NCBI GenBank assembly: GCA_012034595.1
Contig: JAAUPE010000066.1
Coordinates: 1-37,600, forward strand
Direction: 5' to 3'
DNA: 37,600 nucleotides
From: Calothrix sp. CSU_2_0
Lineage (GTDB): Bacteria > Cyanobacteriota > Cyanobacteriia > Cyanobacteriales > Nostocaceae
Position numbers and translations under genes: made by a program
Shown here: in pieces, positions 1-8,739 of the stretch
Numbering within the stretch: position 1 is the stretch's first letter
How the letters are laid out: each line of letters begins with the position of its first letter
Notes under the pieces: generated by a model
The model's input: only the letters and a program-made list of their open reading frames with translations
Databases searched by the model: none
Told to the model about the DNA's origin: nothing

Positions 1-378
1 ATATCTGTCATTTAAGTCAATCCCGCAGCAATCCAATACCATATTAAGAGTATTTGTTCTTCTTTCTTTAGTAGCATTTAGTATAAGTTTATCTTTGCTA
101 CATTAACAAAGAAATTATTAAAATACATTGATAAAACTTTCATGGCTGATTTATTTAGTTTTCCCTGAATCAAATACTGTACAAATTAGTGAGTATATTC
201 CTGATGTTCAAAAACAGTAATTTACTATTACTATTTTTCATAGTTTTTACTAAAAAATGAGATTAGTTGTGAAATTTTATACTATCAAGATTGATGATGA
301 CTCTTACCAAAAAGTCTGATTAACTCGCAACTTACAAGTCTCAAATCAATCATCAGGAAAATAAACTAGGCTTGTTTT
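1..378. other. AT-rich non-coding leader region
   Basis: I see no convincing gene, RNA or repeat here. The stretch is AT-rich and must hold the promoter of the permease gene that follows, but I cannot pick a single -35/-10 pair with confidence. Confidence 0.5.
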
Positions 379-1710
379 ATGGCAATAAAAATAACACCGT
401 CTAAGCCAGAGCAACTGATTCCCAAACCAACCCTATCCACCCTAGATGCAGGAGCTTTGATTGTCGGAATGGTTGTTGGTGTGGGCATTTTTGAAACACC
501 AGCATTAGTTGCGGCAAATGCTGCCAACGGACAAATTGCAATGCTGGCATGGCTTTTGGGTGGAGCCATGTCATTTGTCGGTGCCCTTTGTTATGCCGAA
601 CTAGCAACAGCTTACCCGGATGCAGGGGGCACTTACTACTATTTGCAGCGTGCCTTTGGGAAAAACTTATCGTTTTTATTTGCTTGGGCAAGAATGACGG
701 TAATTCAAACAGGTTCCATTGCCCTGCTGGCATTTGTATTTGGAGATTATGCATCACAATTATTACGATTGGGAGAATATTCTTCAGCCATATATGCCAC
801 TATTGCGATCGCGCTCCTCACAATTCTCAACGCTCTTGGTATCCAGCAAGGCAAGTGGACGCAGAATCTACTGACTATGGCAAAGATATTGGGATTACTA
901 CTCGTCATTAGTGCTGGTATTTTCCTTGCCACAGCCCAACCTACCATTACCACCACCGCACCCACAACCCAAACTACCACCTTCGGTTTGGCAATGGTAT
1001 TTGTCCTACTTACCTACGGAGGTTGGAATGAAGCTGCATATCTATCCGCAGAGGTAAGCGACTCCCGGCGAAACATGGTAAGGATTTTACTAGGGAGTAT
1101 TGCCGTTATTACTGCCATATACCTATTAATTAACCTGGCATATCTGCATGGGCTAGGCTTGGCAGGAATGGCAAAATCTGAAGCTCCTGCTGCCGAATTA
1201 ATGCGGCGTATTCTCGGTGAAACTGGGGCAAAATTCGTCAGTTTGCTGATTGCTGTATCTGCATTAGGAGCGGCAAATGCCACCATCTTTACAGGTGCGA
1301 GAACAAATTATGCCCTGGGACGGGATTTTCCCAAATTTTCATTTCTCGGACGCTGGAGTAATCACAGCACACCAGTAAATGCCCTCACAGTACAGGCTGG
1401 GATTACCATAGCACTGGTAATTGTTGGTGCAATAAAGCGAAAAGGATTTGAGACGATGGTAGACTATACAGCCCCCGTTTTCTGGTTCTTTTTTTTGCTA
1501 TCGGGTATTGCTTTATTCGTTTTACGCTACCGAGAACCAAATATTTCCCGTCCTTTCAAAGTGCCAATTTACCCCATTGTCCCCTTACTATTTTGCGCCA
1601 CCTGCGGTTACTTACTGTATTCCAGCATCAACTACACAGGTATCGGTGGCAGCATTGGACTCATTGTCTTACTTACGGGTATTCCCATACTTATTTTTAA
1701 TCGGGGATAG
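379..1710 (+). CDS. APC-superfamily amino-acid permease
   Basis: A 443-residue integral membrane protein with about twelve hydrophobic segments. It belongs to the amino acid-polyamine-organocation superfamily, whose members move amino acids or related cations across the plasma membrane by symport or antiport. The diagnostic first helix is visible near residues 27-45, where GALIVGMVVGVGIFETP carries the glycine-rich unwound motif (G-x-x-V-G-x-G-I-F) that binds the substrate backbone. It is followed by the conserved PDAGGTYYYL segment at about residues 76-85. ATG 379 is chosen because an AGG lies 8-9 bases upstream. It is followed, 54 bases on, by a same-strand exported protein that need not be functionally related. 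The substrate cannot be read from sequence; an LAT/YfnA-like neutral amino-acid exchanger is a reasonable guess. Confidence 0.85.
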   Translation: MAIKITPSKPEQLIPKPTLSTLDAGALIVGMVVGVGIFETPALVAANAANGQIAMLAWLLGGAMSFVGALCYAELATAYPDAGGTYYYLQRAFGKNLSFLFAWARMTVIQTGSIALLAFVFGDYASQLLRLGEYSSAIYATIAIALLTILNALGIQQGKWTQNLLTMAKILGLLLVISAGIFLATAQPTITTTAPTTQTTTFGLAMVFVLLTYGGWNEAAYLSAEVSDSRRNMVRILLGSIAVITAIYLLINLAYLHGLGLAGMAKSEAPAAELMRRILGETGAKFVSLLIAVSALGAANATIFTGARTNYALGRDFPKFSFLGRWSNHSTPVNALTVQAGITIALVIVGAIKRKGFETMVDYTAPVFWFFFLLSGIALFVLRYREPNISRPFKVPIYPIVPLLFCATCGYLLYSSINYTGIGGSIGLIVLLTGIPILIFNRG

Positions 1711-1764
1711 GGGATTGGGCATTGGGAATAGTTTTTTAATCTTTCCATTACTACTGGAGTTATC

Positions 1765-2409
1765 ATGATATTACGACCAATGATTTGGAAATTTTTGCTC
1801 TTCACTGCAAGCTTGAGTAGTTTATTACTGACAAGTTGCACTCAACAAGTGACTTCCCAAGAAAGTAGTCAAGCACCAACGAAAACAGTGCAGGTACAGC
1901 AAACAACACCAGCAACTCAGCCACAAGAAAAAACACCAGATGTTGTTTATGTACCAACTCCACCTGAAGTTGTAAATAAGATGCTTGAAGTTGCCAAAGT
2001 TGGGAAAAACGATATTTTGTACGACTTAGGCAGTGGAGACGGACGAATCCCCATTACTGCCGCGAAAAAGTTTGGAACACAAGGAATTGGTATCGATATT
2101 GACCCAGAACGGATTAAAGAGGCAAATGAAAATGCCAAAAAGCAGGGTGTTAGCGATAAAGTGAAGTTTCTTCAACAAGATTTATTCAAGAGTGATTTTA
2201 GTAAAGCCACAGTTGTGACGCTGTACTTACTACCAGAACTGAATGTCAAATTGCGATCGCAACTTTTTAAACAACTTAAACCCGGTACTCGCATTGTTTC
2301 CCACGCTTTTGATATGGGTGATTGGAAACCAGAGCAAACCCTCAATGTCAACGGTCGAACGGTTTATTATTGGACTATCCCTAAGGAAATTCCCGCTAAT
2401 TTACCTTAA
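1765..2409 (+). CDS. Exported SAM-dependent methyltransferase-like lipoprotein
   Basis: A 214-residue protein with a signal peptide ending in a lipobox (LLLTSC, Cys at about residue 25), a Gln/Thr/Pro-rich linker to about residue 60, then a Rossmann-type methyltransferase fold. Motif I is YDLGSGDGR (about 87-95), followed by the acidic GIDIDPERI strand end (about 110-118) and an LQQDLF motif. The domain resembles the class I methyltransferases that act on proteins or small molecules. The odd point is location: SAM is cytosolic, so a lipoprotein methyltransferase outside the membrane has no obvious cofactor supply. Either the N-terminus is a non-cleaved anchor facing the cytoplasm or the domain has another role. 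It starts 54 bases after the permease and is followed by a strong hairpin. Confidence 0.75.
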   Translation: MILRPMIWKFLLFTASLSSLLLTSCTQQVTSQESSQAPTKTVQVQQTTPATQPQEKTPDVVYVPTPPEVVNKMLEVAKVGKNDILYDLGSGDGRIPITAAKKFGTQGIGIDIDPERIKEANENAKKQGVSDKVKFLQQDLFKSDFSKATVVTLYLLPELNVKLRSQLFKQLKPGTRIVSHAFDMGDWKPEQTLNVNGRTVYYWTIPKEIPANLP

Positions 2410-2424
2410 ACAGCAAGAAGGCTC

Positions 2425-2452
2425 ACACTGTACCTGAGTACAGGTACAGTGT
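2425..2452. terminator. Perfect 12-bp hairpin after methyltransferase gene
   Basis: ACACTGTACCTG and CAGGTACAGTGT form a perfect 12-bp stem with the 4-base loop AGTA, 15 bases after the stop codon. No run of T follows, so it is either a weak terminator, an mRNA-stabilising hairpin or a dispersed palindrome. Confidence 0.5.
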
Positions 2453-2523
2453 AGGTAGTTCACGCAATACACCCAGTAGTTAATTTTTGAGGTTCATAAT
2501 AAATAGACATCTCCGGAAAATAT

Positions 2524-2550
2524 GTAGAGACTTCGCAATGCGAAGTCTAC
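2524..2550. repeat. Dispersed palindrome, GTAGAGACTTCGC type
   Basis: GACTTCGC and GCGAAGTC flank a 3-base spacer inside GTAGA...TAC. The flank TGTAGAGAC is shared with palindromes at 4443 and 11402, so the three look like members of one family placed after genes. Confidence 0.55.
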
Positions 2551-2615
2551 AAAGATTCTGGGTAACGCATAATTAAATTTAGTCGATGTCTAATAAATTG
2601 TCCCAAATTAAGTAA

Positions 2616-2634
2616 GGGCGGGAAAACCCCGCCC
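2616..2634. repeat. GC-rich hairpin GGGCGGG/CCCGCCC
   Basis: A 7-bp GC stem (GGGCGGG, loop AAAAC, CCCGCCC) in the 298-bp gap between the methyltransferase and usp genes. A degraded relative (GGAAAACCCCACCCCT) follows at about 2675-2692. It is likely one of the small dispersed foldbacks common in cyanobacterial intergenic DNA. Confidence 0.5.
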
Positions 2635-2707
2635 CTACGAATGATATGGTGGTACATCTATTTTATTTTCTGGAAGGAAAACCCCACCCCTAAAACTAAC
2701 CTTTTCT

Positions 2708-3127
2708 CTAAGGCACAATCAATACAGGACAAGGTGATAAGTTAATCACGCGATTGGTAACACTATCAGTTAAACCTTCTTCAGTTAACCCCATTCCCCT
2801 ACATCCCATAATGATTAAATTTGCGCCAATCTCGTCAGCCACATCGCAAATAGTAAAGGCAGGTTTGCCCTCACGTTCGATCGTTTCGGTTTGAATACCT
2901 TGCTGCGAAAATAAATTCTTGACAGTTTCAAGTAACTTAGCCACAGCTTCAACTGACTTCATTGGGTCAGAATTGGCGACTTCTGCGGTTGCGTCTGCTG
3001 TTGCTTCTTCAACTACAGATAGCAGCACCAAGCGACTTCTGTAGGTTTGAACGATATTAACAACAGCCTCCACAGCTTCCCGCGTTTCGCGACTTTGATC
3101 GATCGGAAATAAAACAGTTTTGAACAT
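2708..3127 (-). CDS. Universal stress protein, UspA family
   Basis: A 139-residue single-domain Usp protein of usual length. The N-terminal strand MFKTVLFPIDQS carries the conserved early Asp. The C-terminal half has the nucleotide-binding loop pattern G-2x-G-9x-(G/D)-S in MGCRGMGLTEEGLTDS, where the usual second Gly-Ser has become Asp-Ser, followed by the typical terminal strand CPVLIVP. Usp proteins form dimers in the cytosol and bind ATP or sense stress. The start at 3127 is preferred over a longer form because AGGTGA lies 4-5 bases upstream. It is divergent from pgk with an 84-bp shared promoter region. Confidence 0.88.
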   Translation of the reverse strand: MFKTVLFPIDQSRETREAVEAVVNIVQTYRSRLVLLSVVEEATADATAEVANSDPMKSVEAVAKLLETVKNLFSQQGIQTETIEREGKPAFTICDVADEIGANLIIMGCRGMGLTEEGLTDSVTNRVINLSPCPVLIVP

Positions 3128-3211
3128 TAATTCACCTGTGCCCCCTGAGTCGTACAATCTGGATGGTTGTATTTATTCAAAACATAGCAAAAGCTAATTG
3201 GAGGTTGTGCC

Positions 3212-4417
3212 GTGTCAAAGAAAACTTTAGCAAATTTATCTGCATCTGACTTGTCTGGCAAACGTGCATTTGTACGGGTAGATTTTAACGTACCACTAGA
3301 TGATGCGGGAAATATCACGGATGATACACGTATCCGTGCGGCACTGCCTACTATTCAAGATTTAAGCAAAAAAGGTGCAAAAGTCATCTTGGCTAGCCAT
3401 TTTGGTCGTCCCAAAGGTCAAGTCAATGAAAAAATGCGTTTGACTCCAGCAGCTAAACGTCTTGCTGAATTATTAGGGCAGGAAGTAACTATTTGCGATG
3501 ATTGTATCGGTGATGGTGTTGCTGCCAAAATTAATGCGATGGGTAACGGGCAAGTGGCAATGTTGGAAAACGTTCGCTTCTATGCTGAGGAAGAAAAGAA
3601 TGACTCTGAATTTGCCCAAAAATTGGCTGCAAACGCTGATTTGTTTGTAAATGATGCATTCGGTACTGCCCACCGTGCCCATGCCTCTACGGAGGGTGTG
3701 ACGAAGTATCTTAGCCCTTCGGTTGCTGGTTACTTGATTGAAAAGGAATTGCAGTATTTGGAAAATGCGATCGCAAATCCTCAGCGTCCTTTAGTGGCAA
3801 TTATTGGTGGTTCCAAGGTATCGAGCAAAATTGGTGTGATCGAAACTTTACTCGAAAAGTGCGACAAACTCATCATTGGTGGGGGAATGATTTTTACATT
3901 CTACAAAGCCCGTGGTTTAAAAGTTGGTAAATCTTTGGTTGAGGAAGATAAGTTGGAATTGGCAAAAACTTTGGAAGCAAAAGCCAAAGAAAGAGGTGTG
4001 GAACTCCTACTTCCTACCGATGTTGTAGTTGCTGACAATTTCGCACCTGATGCTAATTCCCAAACTGTCAGTATCAATGATATCCCTGATGGCTGGATGG
4101 GTTTGGATATTGGACCCGATTCTATCAAAGTCTTCCAAGATGCCCTTGCTGATTGTAAAACTGTAATTTGGAATGGACCAATGGGTGTATTTGAGTTTGA
4201 CAAATTCGCTGCCGGAACTGAAGCGATCGCACATACCCTTGCTGAAATTAGCTCCAAAGGTGCTATTACCATCATCGGTGGTGGTGATTCGGTTGCTGCC
4301 GTTGAAAAAGTTGGTTTAGCTGACCAAATGAGCCATATCTCCACAGGTGGTGGTGCTAGCTTAGAGTTACTCGAAGGCAAAATATTACCTGGAATTGCCG
4401 CTTTGAATGAAGCGTAA
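3212..4417 (+). CDS. pgk: Phosphoglycerate kinase
   Basis: A 401-residue enzyme of full family length that interconverts 1,3-bisphosphoglycerate + ADP and 3-phosphoglycerate + ATP in glycolysis and the Calvin cycle. The landmark motifs appear in order: [10 protein letters not shown] (about 22-31, substrate site), ASHFGRPKG (about 62-70), [14 protein letters not shown] (about 147-160), [10 protein letters not shown] (about 199-208, the hinge and nucleotide side), GPMGVFEF (about 322-329) and the C-terminal [10 protein letters not shown]. The start is GTG at 3212, supported by a strong GGAGG seven bases upstream. A palindrome follows the gene and could stop transcription. Confidence 0.97.
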   Translation: MSKKTLANLSASDLSGKRAFVRVDFNVPLDDAGNITDDTRIRAALPTIQDLSKKGAKVILASHFGRPKGQVNEKMRLTPAAKRLAELLGQEVTICDDCIGDGVAAKINAMGNGQVAMLENVRFYAEEEKNDSEFAQKLAANADLFVNDAFGTAHRAHASTEGVTKYLSPSVAGYLIEKELQYLENAIANPQRPLVAIIGGSKVSSKIGVIETLLEKCDKLIIGGGMIFTFYKARGLKVGKSLVEEDKLELAKTLEAKAKERGVELLLPTDVVVADNFAPDANSQTVSINDIPDGWMGLDIGPDSIKVFQDALADCKTVIWNGPMGVFEFDKFAAGTEAIAHTLAEISSKGAITIIGGGDSVAAVEKVGLADQMSHISTGGGASLELLEGKILPGIAALNEA

Positions 4418-4442
4418 TTCGATTCTAAATTGAAAAAATGTA

Positions 4443-4464
4443 GAGACGCGATACATCGCGTCTC
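4443..4464. terminator. Palindrome after pgk, probable terminator/dispersed repeat
   Basis: GAGACGCGAT and ATCGCGTCTC form a 10-bp perfect inverted repeat with a 2-base centre, 25 bases after the pgk stop. A near-identical copy sits directly after the GH74-like gene at 11402. The position after stops suggests it can serve as a terminator, although the T-rich tail is broken (TCTATATTTCC). Confidence 0.6.
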
Positions 4465-4535
4465 TCTATATTTCCATATTTCTATATTTCTAATTTAGAC
4501 ACGGCAAACAACCGTTCTTTCCCCTACAAATTTGA

Positions 4536-5495
4536 TTAATTGTTGCTAAATTTAGTTGTAACTGGTTGCGGTGGTAAAACCATTCTCCAAGCAGCCGAAG
4601 CAACTAATTTGAGATAGGGAATAATAACTGCGATCGCAAATTTAGGATATCTCCGCAATGCACCAAAAAATACTCGCCAATTATTTTTAAAGAAGTGCCT
4701 AATTAACAATCCCAAACAGTAATTACTCGGATAACCTAACTCCATCAATTTGATATAAATCCCTGGAAGGTCAGTATACTGCATTGTCAGTAACAATTTG
4801 GGGTCACGCATCCAGTGACTAACTCCAAAAGCATTTTCAACATAATTCTCCTTCGAGGTTAATACGCTTCCTTGCATTGCACAGTAAGCTGTCCAATAGA
4901 CTTGTGTTTCCTTGTTAGCCAAACCAGAATCCCAACTGTGTAAAGCGGCTTTTGCTACTGTGGTGCGGTAAACTTGGGCTGTCATAAAGCCAACGCTGGA
5001 ATTATTAGTTTTGAAATTATGCTCAAAAATAGCTTTACCATCTTGTCGCAATTCATCTTGCTCGATATTGTAGCAATGCTCGTACAAAATTTCCCCAGTG
5101 GGAATATGACGGCAAGAAAAATTTAAAAATATTAATGATATTTCCGGATGCTTGGTAATATTTTCAATAATATATGCGATCGCATCCACTCTAATTGGAT
5201 CGTCATCACCAATTACCCATACATATTCGCTAGTCGCATTGTCCAAACAATAAGCAATATTAAACATTACACCAAGGTTTTTTTCTTGGCGTTTGTAGAT
5301 AAATTGCATATTATTAAACTTATCTTGATATTTCTCAACTATTTCTTGGGTATTGTCCGTCGAGCAATTATCAGTAATAATAATTTCACAATCGGACTCA
5401 AATCCTTTGAGTGCTTCAGATAACCAAACGAGCTTCTCCTCTACATAGTTACTACGGTTATAAGTTGGTATAGCAATTGTTAGTAATTTTTTCAT
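4536..5495 (-). CDS. Family 2 glycosyltransferase
   Basis: A 319-residue GT-A fold glycosyltransferase. The N-terminus LLTIAIPTYNRSNYVEEKL is the classic nucleotide-sugar entry strand. DNCSTDNTQEIV (about 41-52) is the second conserved motif, and VIGDDDPI (about 94-101) supplies the metal-binding DxD. Such enzymes transfer a sugar from a nucleotide sugar to a growing glycan at the inner face of the membrane. It is the second gene of a two-gene unit with the GT2 gene upstream (24-bp gap), and a deacetylase follows the same strand further up. Together they suggest an exopolysaccharide or glycan-decoration locus. The sugar and acceptor are not predictable. Confidence 0.88.
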   Translation of the reverse strand: MKKLLTIAIPTYNRSNYVEEKLVWLSEALKGFESDCEIIITDNCSTDNTQEIVEKYQDKFNNMQFIYKRQEKNLGVMFNIAYCLDNATSEYVWVIGDDDPIRVDAIAYIIENITKHPEISLIFLNFSCRHIPTGEILYEHCYNIEQDELRQDGKAIFEHNFKTNNSSVGFMTAQVYRTTVAKAALHSWDSGLANKETQVYWTAYCAMQGSVLTSKENYVENAFGVSHWMRDPKLLLTMQYTDLPGIYIKLMELGYPSNYCLGLLIRHFFKNNWRVFFGALRRYPKFAIAVIIPYLKLVASAAWRMVLPPQPVTTKFSNN

Positions 5496-5519
5496 ATTAG
5501 TTTTTCTAGGAGATAGTTG

Positions 5520-6479
5520 TTAGGTAATCATTCTTTGTTGTTTCTGATTCTGGATTATGTATTTTATCTGATTATTCTTCTTCTTCTGTTTCAATGTTCC
5601 TGGGTGATTAAAACCTGGTAGATAACGGAATCGAATACAACCTCTAAAAAGACCGCTCAGATATGCGAACTCTTTTAACCAACTATTCAACGTAGTGCGA
5701 TCGCGTATCTTCAAAAGTAGTAGATGTAAGCAAAACTTAATTGGTGTTTTAATCCAAGTTGTAGCATATACCATTTGTGGTAAACCAAAAGGTTGGTGTC
5801 TTTTGTATAGCAACACTTCATAGAAACCCCAACGATATTCCCGTCGCATCACAGAACGAATATCTGGACGCAGACGAATCTGAATAATAGCGTTTGCTTC
5901 CTCATGTAATTTTACTCCAGTTAACTGAATTCTCCAGCAATAGTCGCAATCTTCATGAAATTCCATATTTTCATCAAAACCACCTATTGATTGATGAATG
6001 GAACGCTTAATCCCAAGGTTGCCAGCACCTTTATATGGAAAATAGGGATGATGGAAAGCAACTCCATCACCATTTTCCTTTTGATAACTCTTGACTAACC
6101 AAGCTTTGTTCAATTTCAAGTATTTATCCCAACCACCAACAAAATCATAACGGGAAAGGGCTATACCCATTGCTGCAACCCAACCTGGTTCGACAACATC
6201 GTCCGCATCACAAAATGCTAAAGCTTCACCCTTCGCTGCATTCGCTCCCACATTTCTAGCATGGGAAGGTCCCTTCTTTTTCGATGCATCAACAATACGT
6301 AAATTAGGTAAAATTTCTTGATATTGCTCGACAATATCTATGGTTGCGTCCGTGGAACCATTGTCAGCAACAATAATTTCCCAAGGTTCTGACCAGTCTT
6401 GGTTGACAAATGCATCTAACTGCTCGCAGATTGTATCAGCTGCATTATAACAGGGTATTACTACACTCAATTTGACCAT
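5520..6479 (-). CDS. Family 2 glycosyltransferase
   Basis: A 319-residue GT2 enzyme, by coincidence the same length as its downstream neighbour but clearly a different subfamily. It begins VKLSVVIPCYNAADTI, has ADNGSTDATIDIV (about 39-51) and the metal-binding CDADDV at about residues 93-98. GGFDENMEFHEDCDYCWRI (about 166-184) contains the conserved ED motif of the catalytic base region. The C-terminus is basic and Lys/Gln-rich. It probably acts on a surface glycan. The start ATG 6479 is the only reasonable one. It lies 24 bp ahead of the next GT2 gene, so the two are likely co-transcribed. Confidence 0.88.
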   Translation of the reverse strand: MVKLSVVIPCYNAADTICEQLDAFVNQDWSEPWEIIVADNGSTDATIDIVEQYQEILPNLRIVDASKKKGPSHARNVGANAAKGEALAFCDADDVVEPGWVAAMGIALSRYDFVGGWDKYLKLNKAWLVKSYQKENGDGVAFHHPYFPYKGAGNLGIKRSIHQSIGGFDENMEFHEDCDYCWRIQLTGVKLHEEANAIIQIRLRPDIRSVMRREYRWGFYEVLLYKRHQPFGLPQMVYATTWIKTPIKFCLHLLLLKIRDRTTLNSWLKEFAYLSGLFRGCIRFRYLPGFNHPGTLKQKKKNNQIKYIIQNQKQQRMIT

Positions 6480-7100
6480 TTTTTAATTTATTACAACGAA
6501 CTACGTATTAATGACTACAGCCATAATAGTGTAAGAAAACACGCTTAAAATCAATTTTCCGTGAATTCACAGTAAATTTTTGGCATTTTTTGTAATCTTT
6601 GTTTGAGGATGCCAGCAATACTTGATACTACGCTTTCGGACAATCGAAAGCCTCGCTTCAGAAAAGCAAGTCGATCTTGTCCCTAGATTCTTCTAGTGGG
6701 TGATACTTCTAAATGACACCAATTTGAAATCAGAATAGGGCAGACGAAGGTTTTAAAAGCCCGTGTAATGGGTATTTACAATCCAAAATCGTACGATCGG
6801 TACTTAAGATGAAGGAAAAAGTTGGGTTTCTTGAGTCTTCATTCAAGTTTTAGGCTTTTCCAAGTGGATAAAGCTGATTTCTGGGATATTTAGGAAAGAA
6901 ATTTAAATAATTTACATATATTGTGGAATGGGCATCCTGCCCGTTCTTCATTTAGGATGCAGGCAGGATGCCTACCCCACAATAAAAATTGCTTTCTTAT
7001 TTTATTCACAATCCTTAGCTTTTAATTAATACTAACTAGTACAGAGAACGTGGAAATAAGCGTACATCCTTTTGCGTCTCCTGCCTTCTTGTACTATTTA
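6480..7100. other. Non-coding spacer with a MITE-like foldback
   Basis: No gene is supported in these 620 bases. The spacer contains a small hairpin (GCTTTCG/CGAAAGC at 6632-6651) and one larger foldback at 6920-6983 listed separately. The upstream half should include the promoter of the glycosyltransferase pair. Confidence 0.5.
6920..6983. repeat. MITE-like foldback repeat
   Basis: Outer arms ATTGTGG and CCACAAT enclose inner arms GGCATCCTGCC and GGCAGGATGCC, with a short central spacer. Such GGCATCCTGCC foldbacks are dispersed repeats in filamentous cyanobacterial genomes. I see no transposase and no clear target duplication. Confidence 0.6.
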
Positions 7101-8140
7101 CTAACCCTTAAACCATTTCTCTATTTCTGCTGCGAACTCTTCTCCATTCCAATCATGGACGTGGTAGCGAGGTAGTCGATAAGTTTGACTGCGAAACCAA
7201 ACCACATCTTCAACAGTCGAGCAAGCACATTCTAAACCCGTTTGTTCGGCTAAGGTCATTGTTTCGTCTATAAAACTTCCGTATGGGTAGGCAAAAGTGG
7301 TTACTGGACGGTTGAGGAGCTTTTCGAGGTCAACTTTACTTTGCTGGATTTCTTTGAGTTGATATGCTGATGGATGATCGGCAAGGGATGGATGATTGAC
7401 GGTGTGAGCGCCAATTTCTGCCAGCTTTCCGGAACCAAGGGTAAGTATCTCATCTGGTTGGAGCGAACGGTCTTCTGATGTTGCAACTACTTCTCGACCA
7501 ACCCAGACTTCTATTTGCTGCATTGCTTCGATAATATCTTGTTCTGGAAAAGTCCGAACAGTTTGCCAAATTAAGTAGTATAAGTTTAGACGAGTACCGG
7601 GTTTGCTTTCCCAGACTTTAGCTCCTTTGTCCCGTTGTAAATCGGCTTCAGTATAATCGACAGCTGTACCTAAATCCCAAGCATAAGAATTTCCACTGAC
7701 ATTAATAGTTAATTTTGCAGGTAATCTGCCAGGTTGTAAAAGTAACTGTTGCAGTCCATCCCACCAGAAATTAACTGTTTTGCCGATATGACCTGTAGCG
7801 ATAAAGAAAGTAGCGGGAATGTTGTAGCGTTCTAGGATGGGTTTACCTTTGTAGAGATTGTCTGCATAACCATCATCGAAGGTGACAGCTACTGCGCGAT
7901 CGCTCATATTACCATTTTGTGAGATTGAGATAATTCTCGCAAACTCATTGGTTTTGCCAGTTTTTGCAATACCTCCATTTGCTCTTGGAAATGTTTTGGT
8001 GAAACGTGCAACGACCAAGGGTCTAAGGTTGGTTCTCCAATTCGGTGATACATTAAAATTAGCCCTTTAGGCATTACTTTCATTACTGCCTGACGTGCGG
8101 TTTTACGCAATTTATCTTTATTAATTAAGCTGATTGCCAT
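7101..8140 (-). pseudogene. NodB-type polysaccharide deacetylase, frameshifted
   Basis: Two overlapping frames together make one carbohydrate esterase family 4 protein of about 346 residues. The first frame (8140 to about 7915) gives the N-terminus with LILMYHRIGEP, a usual CE4 start, and runs to SLRELSQSHK. The second continues NGNMSDRAVAVTFDDGYADN, with the metal-site Asp pair in TFDDGY, then ATFFIATGHIG, the HTVNHPSL metal-binding His motif and YPYGSF. One base is missing in the A-run (T4 on the plus strand, 7915-7918): five A residues would join K and N in frame. The span is 3n+2 long, which fits a single deletion. ATG 8140 is preferred, with AAGGAG nine bases upstream. It probably removes N-acetyl groups from an exported polysaccharide, in keeping with the adjacent glycosyltransferases. 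A sequencing error is as likely as a true pseudogene. Confidence 0.8.
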
Positions 8141-8739
8141 TCCCAAAATCTCCTTTTTGATAACCTAAACTTAAAATATTTGACAATAAAATCAGTTCTG
8201 TTTGTACAAACAGAACTTAAGAAATACGAATAAAGCAGATGCGATACTTGCGATCGAAAAGTATCAGATGAAGGTAGGTTTTCTCTGATGGCACATCACC
8301 CAATTTTGCTTATTGGCAACATATGGTAAAGTTATAAATAATTACCATGACCCCAAAATACAAATAACTGAAGCAGAGCCATATTATCTCGAATTATGTA
8401 ACTTTAACTATTCCTAAAAGCAGCATATGGGGAATATAAAGACAAAATATGAGAGAACAAAGAGTATTTATTAATACTATTATAAAATAAATATTACAGT
8501 ATTTTTTACAAGAGAAAATATAGATTGTGTAAAAACTGTCAAAATAATTTATAGTTATGCTGAAGTTTTCTCCCATGGAGAATAAAAATTGTATTGCAGT
8601 TAAATCGATATATCAGTATATAAACATATAAATGTACTAACACATCACTATATAAATATAGCAGAATTAATAATATCTTACTTGACAAATGCGCTCTACA
8701 ATTTTATGTGGTGTGCAGCTTTTGCCCTAGCTTTGTTTT
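8141..8739. other. AT-rich intergenic region between divergent genes
   Basis: No gene is supported. The region separates the leftward deacetylase from the rightward GH74-like gene and must hold both promoters. The one conspicuous element is the 24-bp palindrome at 8194-8217. Confidence 0.5.
8194..8217. promoter_or_regulatory. 24-bp perfect palindrome upstream of deacetylase
   Basis: The half-site AGTTCTGTTTG is followed by TA and then its exact complement CAAACAGAACT, giving a perfect 24-bp palindrome 54 bases upstream of the deacetylase start codon. The lack of any loop argues for a protein operator rather than a terminator. I do not recognise the regulator. Confidence 0.55.

Noticed and set aside
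8194-8217. LexA box
   Set aside because: The palindrome has a central GTAC but does not fit the cyanobacterial consensus AGTACN-type half-sites.
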